Source of the DNA: Symbiodinium natans | Taxonomy: Eukaryota > Sar > Dinophyceae > Suessiales > Symbiodiniaceae | DNA: 64,000 nt | NCBI GenBank assembly: GCA_905221605.1 | Contig: CAJNDS010001891.1 | Coordinates: forward strand, 500,001-564,000 | Reading direction: 5' to 3' | Part shown: one piece after another, positions 21,966 through 31,015 of the stretch | Layout of the letters: each line of letters opens with the position of its first letter | Position numbering within the stretch: position 1 is the first letter of the stretch | Position numbers and translations under genes: made by a program | Notes under the pieces: model-generated | Told to the model about the DNA's origin: nothing | Seen by the model: the letters and a program-made list of their open reading frames with translations, nothing else | Database searches by the model: none

Positions 21966-24900
21966 GGCTTTGAGGACAAGGTTGTGTTTGGAGTTGAACC
22001 TGGCGAAGGGCTGGGACTACCTGAAGGCCCTTCCACTTCCCCGACGGGTCAAGAAGTCCTTCTTGCAGGCGCCCGAGTGGATCCTGCATCTTCCTGCCCA
22101 TGAGAACGAGGATGGCTTCCTGAAGGTCATGGAGCAGGAGGGACGTATGATGTTGAAGGTGGCTGGTAACATTGAGCAGGATGTCTACCAGGCCTTGCTA
22201 TGGGCTGCGGTCAAGGGCAAGCTGAAATGCATTGTGGCCGGTGGGGCACATGGGCCTGCTCAGGATGAGGCCGTCTTCGTGAAGTCTGCCCAGGTGAAGT
22301 TGCTGTACTGCTTGGCGAGGCTAGCGTCGAAGCACCCTGAAGAGAAGACTGGTTTTGTGTGGTCGGGACCAGAGCGAAACCTGAACTGGGGTGAGTACAG
22401 CTATGGGCAGCAGCAAGTGAGGTTGGGGGAAAGGTTCTTGGTGGCGACTGCAATGGATCGGGTGCTTTGTGATCAAGGAGCACTTGGATTGGCAGTGACG
22501 AGGCCTACCGAGATCATCACCAACTACAACATGGAGGTCTTGAAGGACAAGCGGGTGCAACCTGGGGAGCCAATGGGAAGAGAAGTCTCAGATGGTGGTT
22601 TGGCCTCAGGATTGAAGCGAGTGGTGTTGGAGGCGGTATCCCGGGGTGACTTTGTCGTGGACCCTGCGACTCTCAGAGCCATGTCGCAGGAGCAGTGGCG
22701 AGACCACGTCAAATCGGGTCACTATCCGGCACGAAGAGACTGCTTGCAATGCACCACGTACGGTGCGACAGGACATCAGCACCGGCGAGTATCCCACCCG
22801 AGTTTGTTTGTCCTGAACATCGATATCGCTGGCCCCTTCCGCACCTTGGGGGCAAACCCACATGGAAGGGGGCGTCAGGAGCGAAACCGCAATCTTCGCT
22901 ACATGCTGGTCGCGAAGTACACTCTGCCGGAGTCCTACATCACCAACGAGCTGGAGGAGACTGCGGATGACCCTGAGGTAGAGGTGCCTGAGGGTGAAGC
23001 AGACCCGTTTGCAGAAGACGAAGGAGGTGGTGTTGGTTTGGTCGAAGAGGAGGGGATCGACTGGGATGACTACGAGCCGGATCTTCCTGATGATGATGGT
23101 CCTGTACCTGATCCAGAGCAGGCTGAAGACCCTGATAAGGAGATAGTGGTTGGGACCAGCCCAAGGGAAATTCCGGAGGATGTGAAGGCGCCGAAGGCAG
23201 CCAATCTCTTGTTTGCACATGGACTGGCCGACATCAAAGGAAGCACTGTGGCCAGCGTGGTGCAGGGAATTGTCCTCTACCTCAGGAACCTGAACCTTCC
23301 TGTTCTTCGTTTCCATTCGGACAAGGCAGCACAGTTCACCAACAAGGGCTTGGTGCAATGGCTGCATGGTCAAGCGATTCGGGTAACTACAAGTGTGCCC
23401 GGAATACCTCAGGGAAATGGTGGCGCTGAGGCAGCCATCAAGACAATCAAGCAGAGAGCTAGGACAGCCTTGGCATCGGCGGGGTTGGACCTGAAGTTCT
23501 GGCCATGTGCAGCTGAAGCGGTGGCGGCACAACAAAGGGCCAAAGCGTTGTCACAGGTGTCAAAGCTGGCAACGACGTTTGGAGCTAAGGTGATGGTGAA
23601 GCGGAGAGCTTTCGCCTCAGGAGGAAAAACGGTTCGAAGGGAGTTTGAGCCTCGATGGGTCGAGGGAGTGTACCTGGGCTTGAGCAACTCGGTGGACGAT
23701 GGCCACCTGGTGTATGCAGAGGACTCGTTTTTGCACACCAAGAACGTGAAGCCCAAGGCAGCCCTTGTGGATCCTGGACCTCCTGAAGTTGAACCTGGAG
23801 ATGGTGTCTTCGAGTCTTTAGCGCCCCATGAAGGGGATGAGCCGTGCCGAGGAGGGGACGGTTCTGTGCGACGTCGCCTGACAGGAAAGGGTCCACCGCG
23901 TATGGCCCGTGCAGTGTCTGGCGAGTTGGTAGAAGTGGAGCAGCATGGTGGTGATGCTGTTTCGGAGGCTGAAGCGTTTGCTCGCGAGGTCTTGTACGAG
24001 GAGTGGGAGATCACGTCGGAGATCGTTGAGGAGCTGTTCGAGCTACTTCCAGGAGATCCTCCACCTCGAAAGTGCGAAGAGAGACCAGGTGAGGATATGG
24101 AGGAAGAGAAGGCCTGGTCGTCGGGGGCGTTTATCCGGGGGGGCATTGGTGGTCTTCGAGCCAACACCCGGAAGTTCCCGTATGTCACCAGGGTGATCAA
24201 TCGCTTCATCGAGAACCACACTGCTCACTTGGACAGCAGGTGGAATTCGTTCGTGATCTTCAAGAACTCGAAGACGGTGATGCATCGTGATTCCCACAAT
24301 TCCAAGTATCAGCCATCTTACCTGGTGCCAATTTCTCAGTTCACAAAGGGAGGTTTATGGGTTGAAGGAGTGCCCGAAGGTGAAACCCCAGTGGAGCTGA
24401 AGGAGAAGTTGGGCCACATCAAGGAGTTTGTGGACGATGGTGGTGGGAGACAACCAATTGTGTTTCTTCCGAGGAAGTGGCACGCTACCCAGGAGTGGGA
24501 AGGCAATCGGCTAGTGGTGGCAGCATACTCCATCAGGGACTTTCACCGAGTGAAGAGTGAGGAGCAGGAGGTGCTGAATGATTTGGGCTTCGTCACAGCG
24601 GAGGAAGTCCTGGATGAGGAGACGACTGGCGATTCGGGAGATCAACGTGGCTTCCGAGTACCTCAACATGCTACTGGGTCTGGTGGTGACGGGCAGCAGC
24701 AGGTTCGGTTGAGACCAATGCGAATGACTACTGACGTCAACGTCCTGGCAGCGTACTTGGAAGGGCATGAGGTTGAGCCGTTCACGGTGAATTGGCGAAT
24801 GGACTCATTGCCGACTGAAAGGCAAGGGTTCCAGGCTGCTAGGAAGGAGGATCTGGCCTATCAGTTCTGGAAGCAAAAGGATCGCTTGGAGCTCATCTTG

Positions 24901-26142
24901 TCGGAGGACTCTGAGCCGGTGCTGGAGAGGAGAGTCACCGAGCAGGTGATTGGATCACCTCGGTATCGGTTGATCTACATGGCGACGGTCACCATGGTGT
25001 GGAATGGCCCCGGTGGTACTTCGGCAATCTTTGGGTACTATGTGGAGTCTAGGCGAGATACCAAGTATTTCTACGTGAGCTGGGTTGAGGCCACGCGGGA
25101 GGAGTACATCCACGAGACCGAGATGACTCGAGCGTTGCAAGAACTGCCAACACGTGGGGCAGCTTCTACGGTTCCTGCAGGTCCAGCGAGACCGGGAGCT
25201 ATTATGTCCAACAATACCACCTTCACGGTGAATCCAAGGGAGAGGTCTAGATCGAGAGATCAGGAACCGAGAGATCCCAGCAGTTCGGTTCGCTTGAACA
25301 AGTTCACGGGACCGAATCCTCACGCCTTACCACTTCAGCCGGTGAATCGAAGAATGGAACTGATCACCAGGTTTGTGAGGCTTCAAGAGGATGAGTACGA
25401 ACGATGGGAAGCGAACGTTCACAGTGGGCAAGAGGTGATTGACGCTTTTCGTGGACAGTGGGGAGAGATTTTGCCCGTGGATGACACCGTTGATGAGGTG
25501 GTGCCAATGTTGGTGTATAACAGCATGGAAGATTGGGAGACTGAGCCTGAGGTCTACATGGTCACGGAGGACGGTTTCCGAAGGCATTTGGTCACCATCA
25601 TGGATGTGCAGGAGTTTCCGGTGGTGGACCCCACGCCTGAGAACACGTTGGACTGGGAAGAGCTGGTGGTCGTCCAGGTGTACAACATGTTCCTTGGAAG
25701 GGTGGAGTATCTCCTGTACTGGGACCGAAGGGTGGTGGTGGAAGAGGCACCATTGCCGGCGTTGCCATGGATGGGACGTAGGGACCCTCCTGGACAAGAT
25801 GATCGCGAACCTCGCTTGGCACCAATGAGGGTGGAAACTGCGAGGGAGAACAAGCTCATCGTCGACGACATGATGTTGTTTGAGGAGGTTGAGTTTGAGG
25901 AGCTGGGCGAGCCAGAGGAATCCTGGATGGAGCCTATGCTTAGGAAGGCTACCTCTGAGGGCCTTTACACCCCGGGAATTGAAGCGTTGCTGAACGACTT
26001 GAAGGAGGACGAGGTGCTTCAGGTTGTGCACACTGTTGACCCCAAGGAGGCGAGTGAGGCGATTGAAAAAGTGGAAAAAGCCTATGGCCAAGGAGGTCGA
26101 CTCGATGGTGGGCATGAACGCTATCCACAAGATTTGGGGTGA
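21940..26142 (+). CDS. pol: Copia Pol: integrase, 2OG-Fe(II) oxygenase-like domain and linker
   Basis: About 1,400 codons. An HHCC-like zinc motif lies at 22705-22752 (H-x4-H-x6-C-x2-C, with a short spacer). Integrase catalytic residues are Asp 22822 (NIDIAGPF), Asp 23320 (RFHSDKAAQF) and Glu 23428 (GNGGAEAA). The last two are spaced D-x35-E as expected, but the first two are 166 residues apart because of an insert of about 100 residues, part of it very acidic (22945-23170). After the integrase C-terminal region comes a 2OG-Fe(II) oxygenase-like domain at 24121-24545, then about 500 residues of unknown function. The frame ends at 26142, but reverse transcriptase homology has already moved to the next frame at the AAAAA run 26066-26070. 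Confidence 0.85.
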   Translation, partial: GPVFGELPEALRTRLCLELNLAKGWDYLKALPLPRRVKKSFLQAPEWILHLPAHENEDGFLKVMEQEGRMMLKVAGNIEQDVYQALLWAAVKGKLKCIVAGGAHGPAQDEAVFVKSAQVKLLYCLARLASKHPEEKTGFVWSGPERNLNWGEYSYGQQQVRLGERFLVATAMDRVLCDQGALGLAVTRPTEIITNYNMEVLKDKRVQPGEPMGREVSDGGLASGLKRVVLEAVSRGDFVVDPATLRAMSQEQWRDHVKSGHYPARRDCLQCTTYGATGHQHRRVSHPSLFVLNIDIAGPFRTLGANPHGRGRQERNRNLRYMLVAKYTLPESYITNELEETADDPEVEVPEGEADPFAEDEGGGVGLVEEEGIDWDDYEPDLPDDDGPVPDPEQAEDPDKEIVVGTSPREIPEDVKAPKAANLLFAHGLADIKGSTVASVVQGIVLYLRNLNLPVLRFHSDKAAQFTNKGLVQWLHGQAIRVTTSVPGIPQGNGGAEAAIKTIKQRARTALASAGLDLKFWPCAAEAVAAQQRAKALSQVSKLATTFGAKVMVKRRAFASGGKTVRREFEPRWVEGVYLGLSNSVDDGHLVYAEDSFLHTKNVKPKAALVDPGPPEVEPGDGVFESLAPHEGDEPCRGGDGSVRRRLTGKGPPRMARAVSGELVEVEQHGGDAVSEAEAFAREVLYEEWEITSEIVEELFELLPGDPPPRKCEERPGEDMEEEKAWSSGAFIRGGIGGLRANTRKFPYVTRVINRFIENHTAHLDSRWNSFVIFKNSKTVMHRDSHNSKYQPSYLVPISQFTKGGLWVEGVPEGETPVELKEKLGHIKEFVDDGGGRQPIVFLPRKWHATQEWEGNRLVVAAYSIRDFHRVKSEEQEVLNDLGFVTAEEVLDEETTGDSGDQRGFRVPQHATGSGGDGQQQVRLRPMRMTTDVNVLAAYLEGHEVEPFTVNWRMDSLPTERQGFQAARKEDLAYQFWKQKDRLELILSEDSEPVLERRVTEQVIGSPRYRLIYMATVTMVWNGPGGTSAIFGYYVESRRDTKYFYVSWVEATREEYIHETEMTRALQELPTRGAASTVPAGPARPGAIMSNNTTFTVNPRERSRSRDQEPRDPSSSVRLNKFTGPNPHALPLQPVNRRMELITRFVRLQEDEYERWEANVHSGQEVIDAFRGQWGEILPVDDTVDEVVPMLVYNSMEDWETEPEVYMVTEDGFRRHLVTIMDVQEFPVVDPTPENTLDWEELVVVQVYNMFLGRVEYLLYWDRRVVVEEAPLPALPWMGRRDPPGQDDREPRLAPMRVETARENKLIVDDMMLFEEVEFEELGEPEESWMEPMLRKATSEGLYTPGIEALLNDLKEDEVLQVVHTVDPKEASEAIEKVEKAYGQGGRLDGGHERYPQDLG
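24121..24545 (+). other. 2-oxoglutarate/Fe(II)-dependent oxygenase-like domain inside the copia polyprotein
   Basis: In the Pol frame, MHRDS supplies His (24283) and Asp (24289) of the HxD iron motif. KWHATQEW supplies the distal His (24481), and GNRLVV supplies an Arg (24508) nine residues further, the usual 2-oxoglutarate contact. The spacing Asp-63-His-8-Arg resembles prolyl hydroxylases of the PHD2 type (HxD, about 58, H, 8, R). A GGLW strand follows the HxD as in that fold. All catalytic residues are present, so activity is plausible. The substrate is unknown; nucleic acid, histone or a self protein are all possible. Confidence 0.75.
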
Positions 26143-26833
26143 AGATGCGAGACGTTTCCGGGCTGATCCAAACTCAGTGGTGGTGCCGTCCAAACTCGTG
26201 TACACGGTGAAGCCTCCCACAAGGCCTGAGGAGGGGAAGTACCGACGACGAGTGAGGGCGGTGGCTTGTGGAAACTTCGCCAATGAGGGCCTGGAGGTGG
26301 GCGATTTGTATGCTGCAGGGGCTACAATTGATGGAGTTCGAATTGTGGTCGCAGAAGCCAGTGCCAACAAGTGGAGCATTGGAACGGATGATGTGAAGAA
26401 CGCCTTCTTGGCTGCACCACTACCAGCGGGTCGTGGGTATGCAATGGAGCCTCCTCGGGCAGCGATCAGAGCTGGCCTGGCTGAGGAGGGGGAGCTGTGG
26501 GTCGTGGACGCTGCAGTCTATGGTTTCAAGAAATCGCCAAAGTGGTGGACGGACCATCGCAACTCAAGGGCAAGGCTTGCGAAGTGGAAGGACGATGATG
26601 GGAAGCCGGTGAAGTTGGAAGGCTGCTTGACGGACGTCAACCTCTACAAGGTCTTGAAAGAGGAGAAGCCGGGAACGTGGACTTTGACGGGCTTGGTGGT
26701 CTTCTATGTGGACGATGTCTTGGCGGCTGGGCCGGATTCCATCTTGCGAGGGTTCTTCGGACGGTTGGGCAGTCAATGGGAGACCAATGGCTGTAGGAAA
26801 ACCACCTGTCCGGTTTCTGGGCCTGGAGATTAG
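26071..26833 (+). CDS. pol: Copia reverse transcriptase, main part
   Basis: The frame begins with WKKPMAKEVDSM, the copia RT N-terminal block. It continues with TDDVKNAFLAAPL (motif A aspartate), AVYGFKKSPKWW (the copia LYGLKQ-type block) and FYVDDVLAAG with YVDD at 26705-26716 (catalytic Asp pair). All motifs are intact. The sequence leaves this frame at the AAAA run 26798-26801, and the codons after it to the stop at 26833 are out of frame. Confidence 0.9.
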
Positions 26834-28550
26834 CATGCTGGACGATGGGACCTACTGTGTGGGTCAGCAGGGCTACCTTCAGGAGTTGGTTCGAAGCCGG
26901 GAAGTCAAGTCCTTCAGCAAGCTGCCAATGGCGAGAGAGATCCCGGAAGGGAACGTGATGGAGGAGCAAGATCCGAGCATGGTGAAAGAGGCACAGCAGC
27001 GATGTGGAGAGCTGTTGTGGGCTTCCCAACGTGGGAGACCAGATTTGGCATTCCCAATGGCAGTGATGTCCTCGTTGGTCACGAGAAATGCAAGGGAGGC
27101 TGTGAAGATGGGCAAAAAGATGGTGGCCTATCTCAACAGCACCATCGACAAGAAGTTCTTCTTGCCGGGCCCGGACCACGAGCATGCCAACGACTTGGTC
27201 CTGTTTACGGATGCCAGCTTTGCACCCACTGCTGCTCAAAGTTACTCAGGGGCTGTTGTCTTTTGGAGGGGTCATCCGATCCTTTGGAAGGCTTCGAAGC
27301 AATCACTGACCGCTTTGTCGAGTGCCGAGGCGGAGGTGATCGCAGTGTCCGACGGAGTGGCTTTGCTTCGAGCGGTGAGGTCGGCGTTGGAAGACTTGGG
27401 GTTGAAGCCGGCACGGACCATCGTGAAGGTGGATTCCACAGCTGCGATTGGAGTTCTGACTGGCGAGGGATCGTGGAGGACGAGACACCTCAAACTCCGA
27501 CACCACTGGATCCGGGAGATGATTGCCACGGGCCAGATCGAGTTGGAGCACCAGCCAGGACAGGGACAGCTCGCAGACGTTTTGACAAAACAAGTGCCCC
27601 AGGCGAGGCTTCAGGAGGTCTTCGACGAGTGGAGTTTGCGAGATGGGCCCCCTGAACTTCGTGTACTACGTGGACAGAAGCAGGTCAAGTTCGAAACCAC
27701 GGCAGTCGACAGCAGTGTTGAAGCAGCAGAGGTCAACAGCAGTCGTGAACCCGCAGCGGCAGTCAGCAGTAGCAACAGCAGGACGCTAGAAGCAGGGGTG
27801 AAGTTCCAGGCTGATTGGGCGTTGAAGTTAGCTACGATGTGCTCTATGGTGTGTGGGGTTAAGGGTGACGCGACGACTTCTGTGCAGCTGAAAGAAGCTC
27901 TGGCTTCAGACTGGGAAATGTGGCTGGTGGTCTTGATACTGGTTACAGCTGTGGTGGCCGCGTGGGAATGCTTGAAGGGCTCTACGAAGAAAGTCGTGAG
28001 TTTGAAGGCGATGAAATCGGGAGAAAAGGCCGAACACCGTGAAGTGTTGGCGTTGCTGGCCAAAGCGAGGAGCCTGGAAGAAGAAGAGAGGCTTCGTCAT
28101 TTGGCTGCGAAGTATTTTCCAGAGCGTCGTGAAGCTGGACCCTCTACATCAGTGCAGGTGAGAGATGGGGTGACCTCAGTGCGTGTGGGTGGTTTGGGCG
28201 AACCTGGTGGAGTTGGACCGAGGGCAAGCAGTGCTCCGGCCAATCGAGTGGTTGCCGTGGATCCTACAGCCCTATTTCCCGAACGTCCTGTACGAAGAGA
28301 CATTGGGGTTCAGACGCAGGAGATGCTACCGGCTTCGACACCGACGGTGGTGCAGGTTCCGTTCGATGGGGTACTGTACCATGGTCCTGGAGGAGATTGC
28401 TACCACTGGCATCGTGAATGTTGGGGTCTTCGCAATGTGGGCCAGGTGTCGCAGAGGACGCTATGCAGATGCTGTCGAGAAGCTGGTGGACAGTCGCTAT
28501 ATGGGAATGGTGGGCAACAGCGAAGCTTGAGACCTACCAGAACGGGCTGA
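26802..28550 (+). CDS. pol: Copia RT C-terminal block, RNase H and C-terminal extension
   Basis: The piece starts with PPVRFLGLEISMLDDG, the copia block after YVDD. RNase H follows (about 27190-27600) with acidic residues in FTDASFAPT, LSSAEAEVIAVSDG and VKVDSTAAIG, and the terminal LADVLTKQVP. Copia Pol usually ends here. This one continues for about 310 residues: a Ser-rich region, a hydrophobic segment WLVVLILVTAVVAAW (about 27921-27965), a charged helix, and a Cys/His cluster, CYHWHREC...CRCC (about 28399-28480). That cluster resembles YH-x-C...C-x2-C zinc modules. The extension could anchor the product to a membrane or bind nucleic acid; it does not look like a known envelope. TGA stop at 28548-28550. 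Confidence 0.85.
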   Translation, partial: PPVRFLGLEISMLDDGTYCVGQQGYLQELVRSREVKSFSKLPMAREIPEGNVMEEQDPSMVKEAQQRCGELLWASQRGRPDLAFPMAVMSSLVTRNAREAVKMGKKMVAYLNSTIDKKFFLPGPDHEHANDLVLFTDASFAPTAAQSYSGAVVFWRGHPILWKASKQSLTALSSAEAEVIAVSDGVALLRAVRSALEDLGLKPARTIVKVDSTAAIGVLTGEGSWRTRHLKLRHHWIREMIATGQIELEHQPGQGQLADVLTKQVPQARLQEVFDEWSLRDGPPELRVLRGQKQVKFETTAVDSSVEAAEVNSSREPAAAVSSSNSRTLEAGVKFQADWALKLATMCSMVCGVKGDATTSVQLKEALASDWEMWLVVLILVTAVVAAWECLKGSTKKVVSLKAMKSGEKAEHREVLALLAKARSLEEEERLRHLAAKYFPERREAGPSTSVQVRDGVTSVRVGGLGEPGGVGPRASSAPANRVVAVDPTALFPERPVRRDIGVQTQEMLPASTPTVVQVPFDGVLYHGPGGDCYHWHRECWGLRNVGQVSQRTLCRCCREAGGQSLYGNGGQQRSLRPTRTG

Positions 28551-28757
28551 ATGGGCTTGCGAGAAGAGCGAGCTTGTTGGGCCGTGGCGTGGAAGTTGGA
28601 CGTTGGCCGTGTGAGAAGGGAGGCCAAAGGTTCGACAGAAGATGGTGTATAGGGCCATTGGCCAGTCTTGAGGACCCACCGCTTGGAGAGCATGGGTACC
28701 TATGGCAGTCAGTTGGATTGCCAAAACGCCTTGTGAGCCTACCTTGACAGGTGGCTC

Positions 28758-28766
28758 AAGGAGGGG
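28758..28766 (+). promoter_or_regulatory. Polypurine tract
   Basis: AAGGAGGGG directly precedes the 3' LTR, where plus-strand DNA priming occurs in LTR elements. Confidence 0.8.
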
Positions 28767-29104
28767 TGATGAAAGGTGTGGAAAGAGATGCACCTGTGGC
28801 TTTGGCTGTTGTGGTTCCAGGACATGCCGTAGGCATCGGAACACAAGAAGCAGTGGCAGCATAAGACATGCAGGCAACAGGTCGCATGTGCTTTGTGTCT
28901 TTGTGCGTGGTGGTCGCGTGGTCGCCTTCTGTGGTAGAGGTAGGACCGCCGGACCGGCCAATGGACTTCGTGCTGCAGTGTGAGGAAAAGTGAGCCTCTG
29001 GTGGTGCAGCTGTGTTCGTACAAGGAGCAGAGCCACAGACAAGAGCCAAGCAACCTCCAAGCTACCATGTCGTTTGCTGGACCTCAAGAGCCCCGCGCTC
29101 TTGA
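28767..29104 (+). repeat. 3' LTR of the copia element
   Basis: The same 338 bp as the 5' LTR with no difference seen on reading. It is preceded by a polypurine tract and followed directly by TAGGG and the interrupted telomere-type array. Confidence 0.95.
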
Positions 29105-29109
29105 TAGGG
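29105..29109. repeat. Target-site duplication TAGGG (right copy)
   Basis: The right copy of the pair. The array continues as TTTAGGGTTTAGGGCTTAGGG to about 29129 before unrelated sequence. Confidence 0.8.
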
Positions 29110-29832
29110 TTTAGGGTTTAGGGCTTAGGGTTGAGTACATTCCTTGAGAGGTCTGGGGCCCTAAATCCTGAACTCTAAACCCTGAACCACAAATCTCTGA
29201 GCAAGCCCAAAACAACACCCTAAAGCCTGAACCAACAATCTCTTAAACAAAAACTAAACTCTACGGAAAACCCGAAACCCGAAATCTCAAACCCCCAAAC
29301 TAAAAAATCTTTACACCCCCCCCCCTAAGCCAAGAACTAGAACATGATTTAGGGTGGTTTAGAGTTAGGGTTTGGGGTTTCCCTTAACCTCCTCCTACCC
29401 CCAAACCCTATCTAAACCCTGAACCCTGAACCCTTCTTCCTGGCCCCCGGCCCGCATTTTGCAAGGAGGCGCTTCCGCAAATCCCCCCGCGGCGGGGTGT
29501 TTGCGTATTGTGTGTGGGCTGAGTAGGGTTTAGGGTTTAGGGTTTAGGGCTTAGGGTTTAGGGTTGAGGGTCGAGGGTTGAGGGTTGAGGGTTGAGGGTT
29601 AGAGTTTAGGGCTTGGGGACGCGTCTCTGCTACAGCTTCAGGGTTCAAACCGGGGCTGTTTCGGATGCAAGATCCTACAACCTCTGAACCCTAAACCGAT
29701 GGTGGGCGCACTCTGAACTGAGCGGTTTCCTAAGCTTGCGCCTGCGGCAGGAAATGGTCTGAAGGCTGACATAGGGTTTGGGGTTGGGGTTTGGTTTAGG
29801 GTTTAGGGTTTGGGGTTTGGGGTGTTGGGTTT

Positions 29833-29941
29833 GGGGCTTGGGGCTTGGGGCTTGGGGCTTGGGGCTTGGGGCTTGGGGCTTGGGGCTTGGGGCTTGGGGC
29901 TTGGGGCTTGGGGTTTGGGGTTTGGGGTTTGGGGCTTGGGG
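29833..29941 (+). repeat. Variant array of CTTGGGG (7-mer)
   Basis: About 12 CTTGGGG units followed by TTTGGGG. The reverse frame reads as a Pro/Lys-rich peptide but has no coding value. Confidence 0.9.
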
Positions 29942-30656
29942 TTTAGGTTTAGTTGCCCCAATTGGGGTACGGGGTTCTCTGGGCCCTGAATTCTCAGGAT
30001 TTAAGGAGCCAGGGCACCTCATGCAACAAAATACGAATAAACCCTAAACCCTACACCCCAAACCCAAACCCCAAACCCCAAACCCTAAACCCTAAACCCA
30101 CTCTAAACCCTGTACGGGTTGGTGGGGTCGGGGGGCGGTGGGGGGGGGGGGAGGGGAGCGCGGTGGCGAAGCGGTGCGAGTTGGTGGAAGAGTCTTCACT
30201 GACGCCGCCCCCACTGGGGACCGGCGGATAAGGGGGAACATCCCAATACTGCGGTCTTTACGGGCCCATATGGTTGTAACCCTAAACCCTAAACCCTCAA
30301 CCCTAAACCCTAAACCCTAAACCCCAACCTTAGACTGATGTGCTTCCGACCGTAGAGAGTTTCTCCCCCGGGTGAGTTTTGGGTGCTCTATCGATACCTT
30401 ACAGGAACCCCGTCATATTGTTAAAGGAATTTTCCTAATTGAGGGTATTGGAGCCCCTGGGCTCTAGTCCCTAAACCCCAGACCCTAAACCCTAAACCCT
30501 AAACCCTAAACCCTAAACACGTCTGGGGATGTCGGACAGCCCAAGTTACCCCTTAGTCAAGGAATCTGCCTCAGTTCGTAGCACGGGCCCCAATATAGGA
30601 TGCTTCATGAATTTGATGGTCCCTTGTGGGGATCCGAGAAAAGTACGGAGTCTGCT

Positions 30657-30841
30657 GCACACACACACACACATGCATACATGAAAAATAAATATATACA
30701 AATATAAATACATATAAATAAATATAAACAAATATGAATAAATATAAACAAATATAGATAAATATAAACAAATATAAATAATACAAATAGATGCAAATAA
30801 GTATAAATAAATAGAAAATGTAAATAGATATAAGTACATAA

Positions 30842-30880
<39 letters not shown>

Positions 30881-30978
30881 GATATATATATACATATTTA
30901 TATATGTATATATACATGTGCACATATACTCCATATATACATATATACATACATTCATATATATATATATATACATAC

Positions 30979-31009
<31 letters not shown>

Positions 31010-31015
31010 CACACT
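30657..31015. repeat. AC and AT-rich microsatellite
   Basis: ACACAC, AAATATAAAT, TATATA and ACATACAT blocks in succession. The frames here (Tyr/Ile-rich) are spurious. Similar short blocks lie at 49365-49445 and 63360-63450. Confidence 0.9.

Larger units (their letters stand above)
18060..29104 (+). mobile_element. Complete Ty1/copia LTR retrotransposon, 11,045 bp, inserted in a telomere-type array
   Basis: Two 338-bp direct repeats (18060-18397 and 28767-29104) look identical base for base. They are flanked by the 5-bp duplication TAGGG (18055-18059 and 29105-29109). Inside, in order, are a primer-binding site, Gag with CCCH and CCHC zinc fingers, aspartic protease, integrase, a 2OG-Fe(II) oxygenase-like domain, a YVDD reverse transcriptase, RNase H, a C-terminal extension and a polypurine tract. 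Integrase before reverse transcriptase defines the copia (Pseudoviridae) order. At 11 kb it is about twice the size of a classical copia element. Identical LTRs imply very recent insertion. The pre-insertion site was an uninterrupted TTTAGGG array, and removing one TAGGG restores its phase. The coding region has five frame breaks and one in-frame stop, listed under the pieces. Confidence 0.95.

Noticed and set aside
29675-30047. Pro/Lys and Gly/Leu repeat frames
   Set aside because: They are translations of the CTTGGGG/TTTGGGG array. Frames ending in TLNPKP elsewhere likewise come from CCCTAAA repeat.
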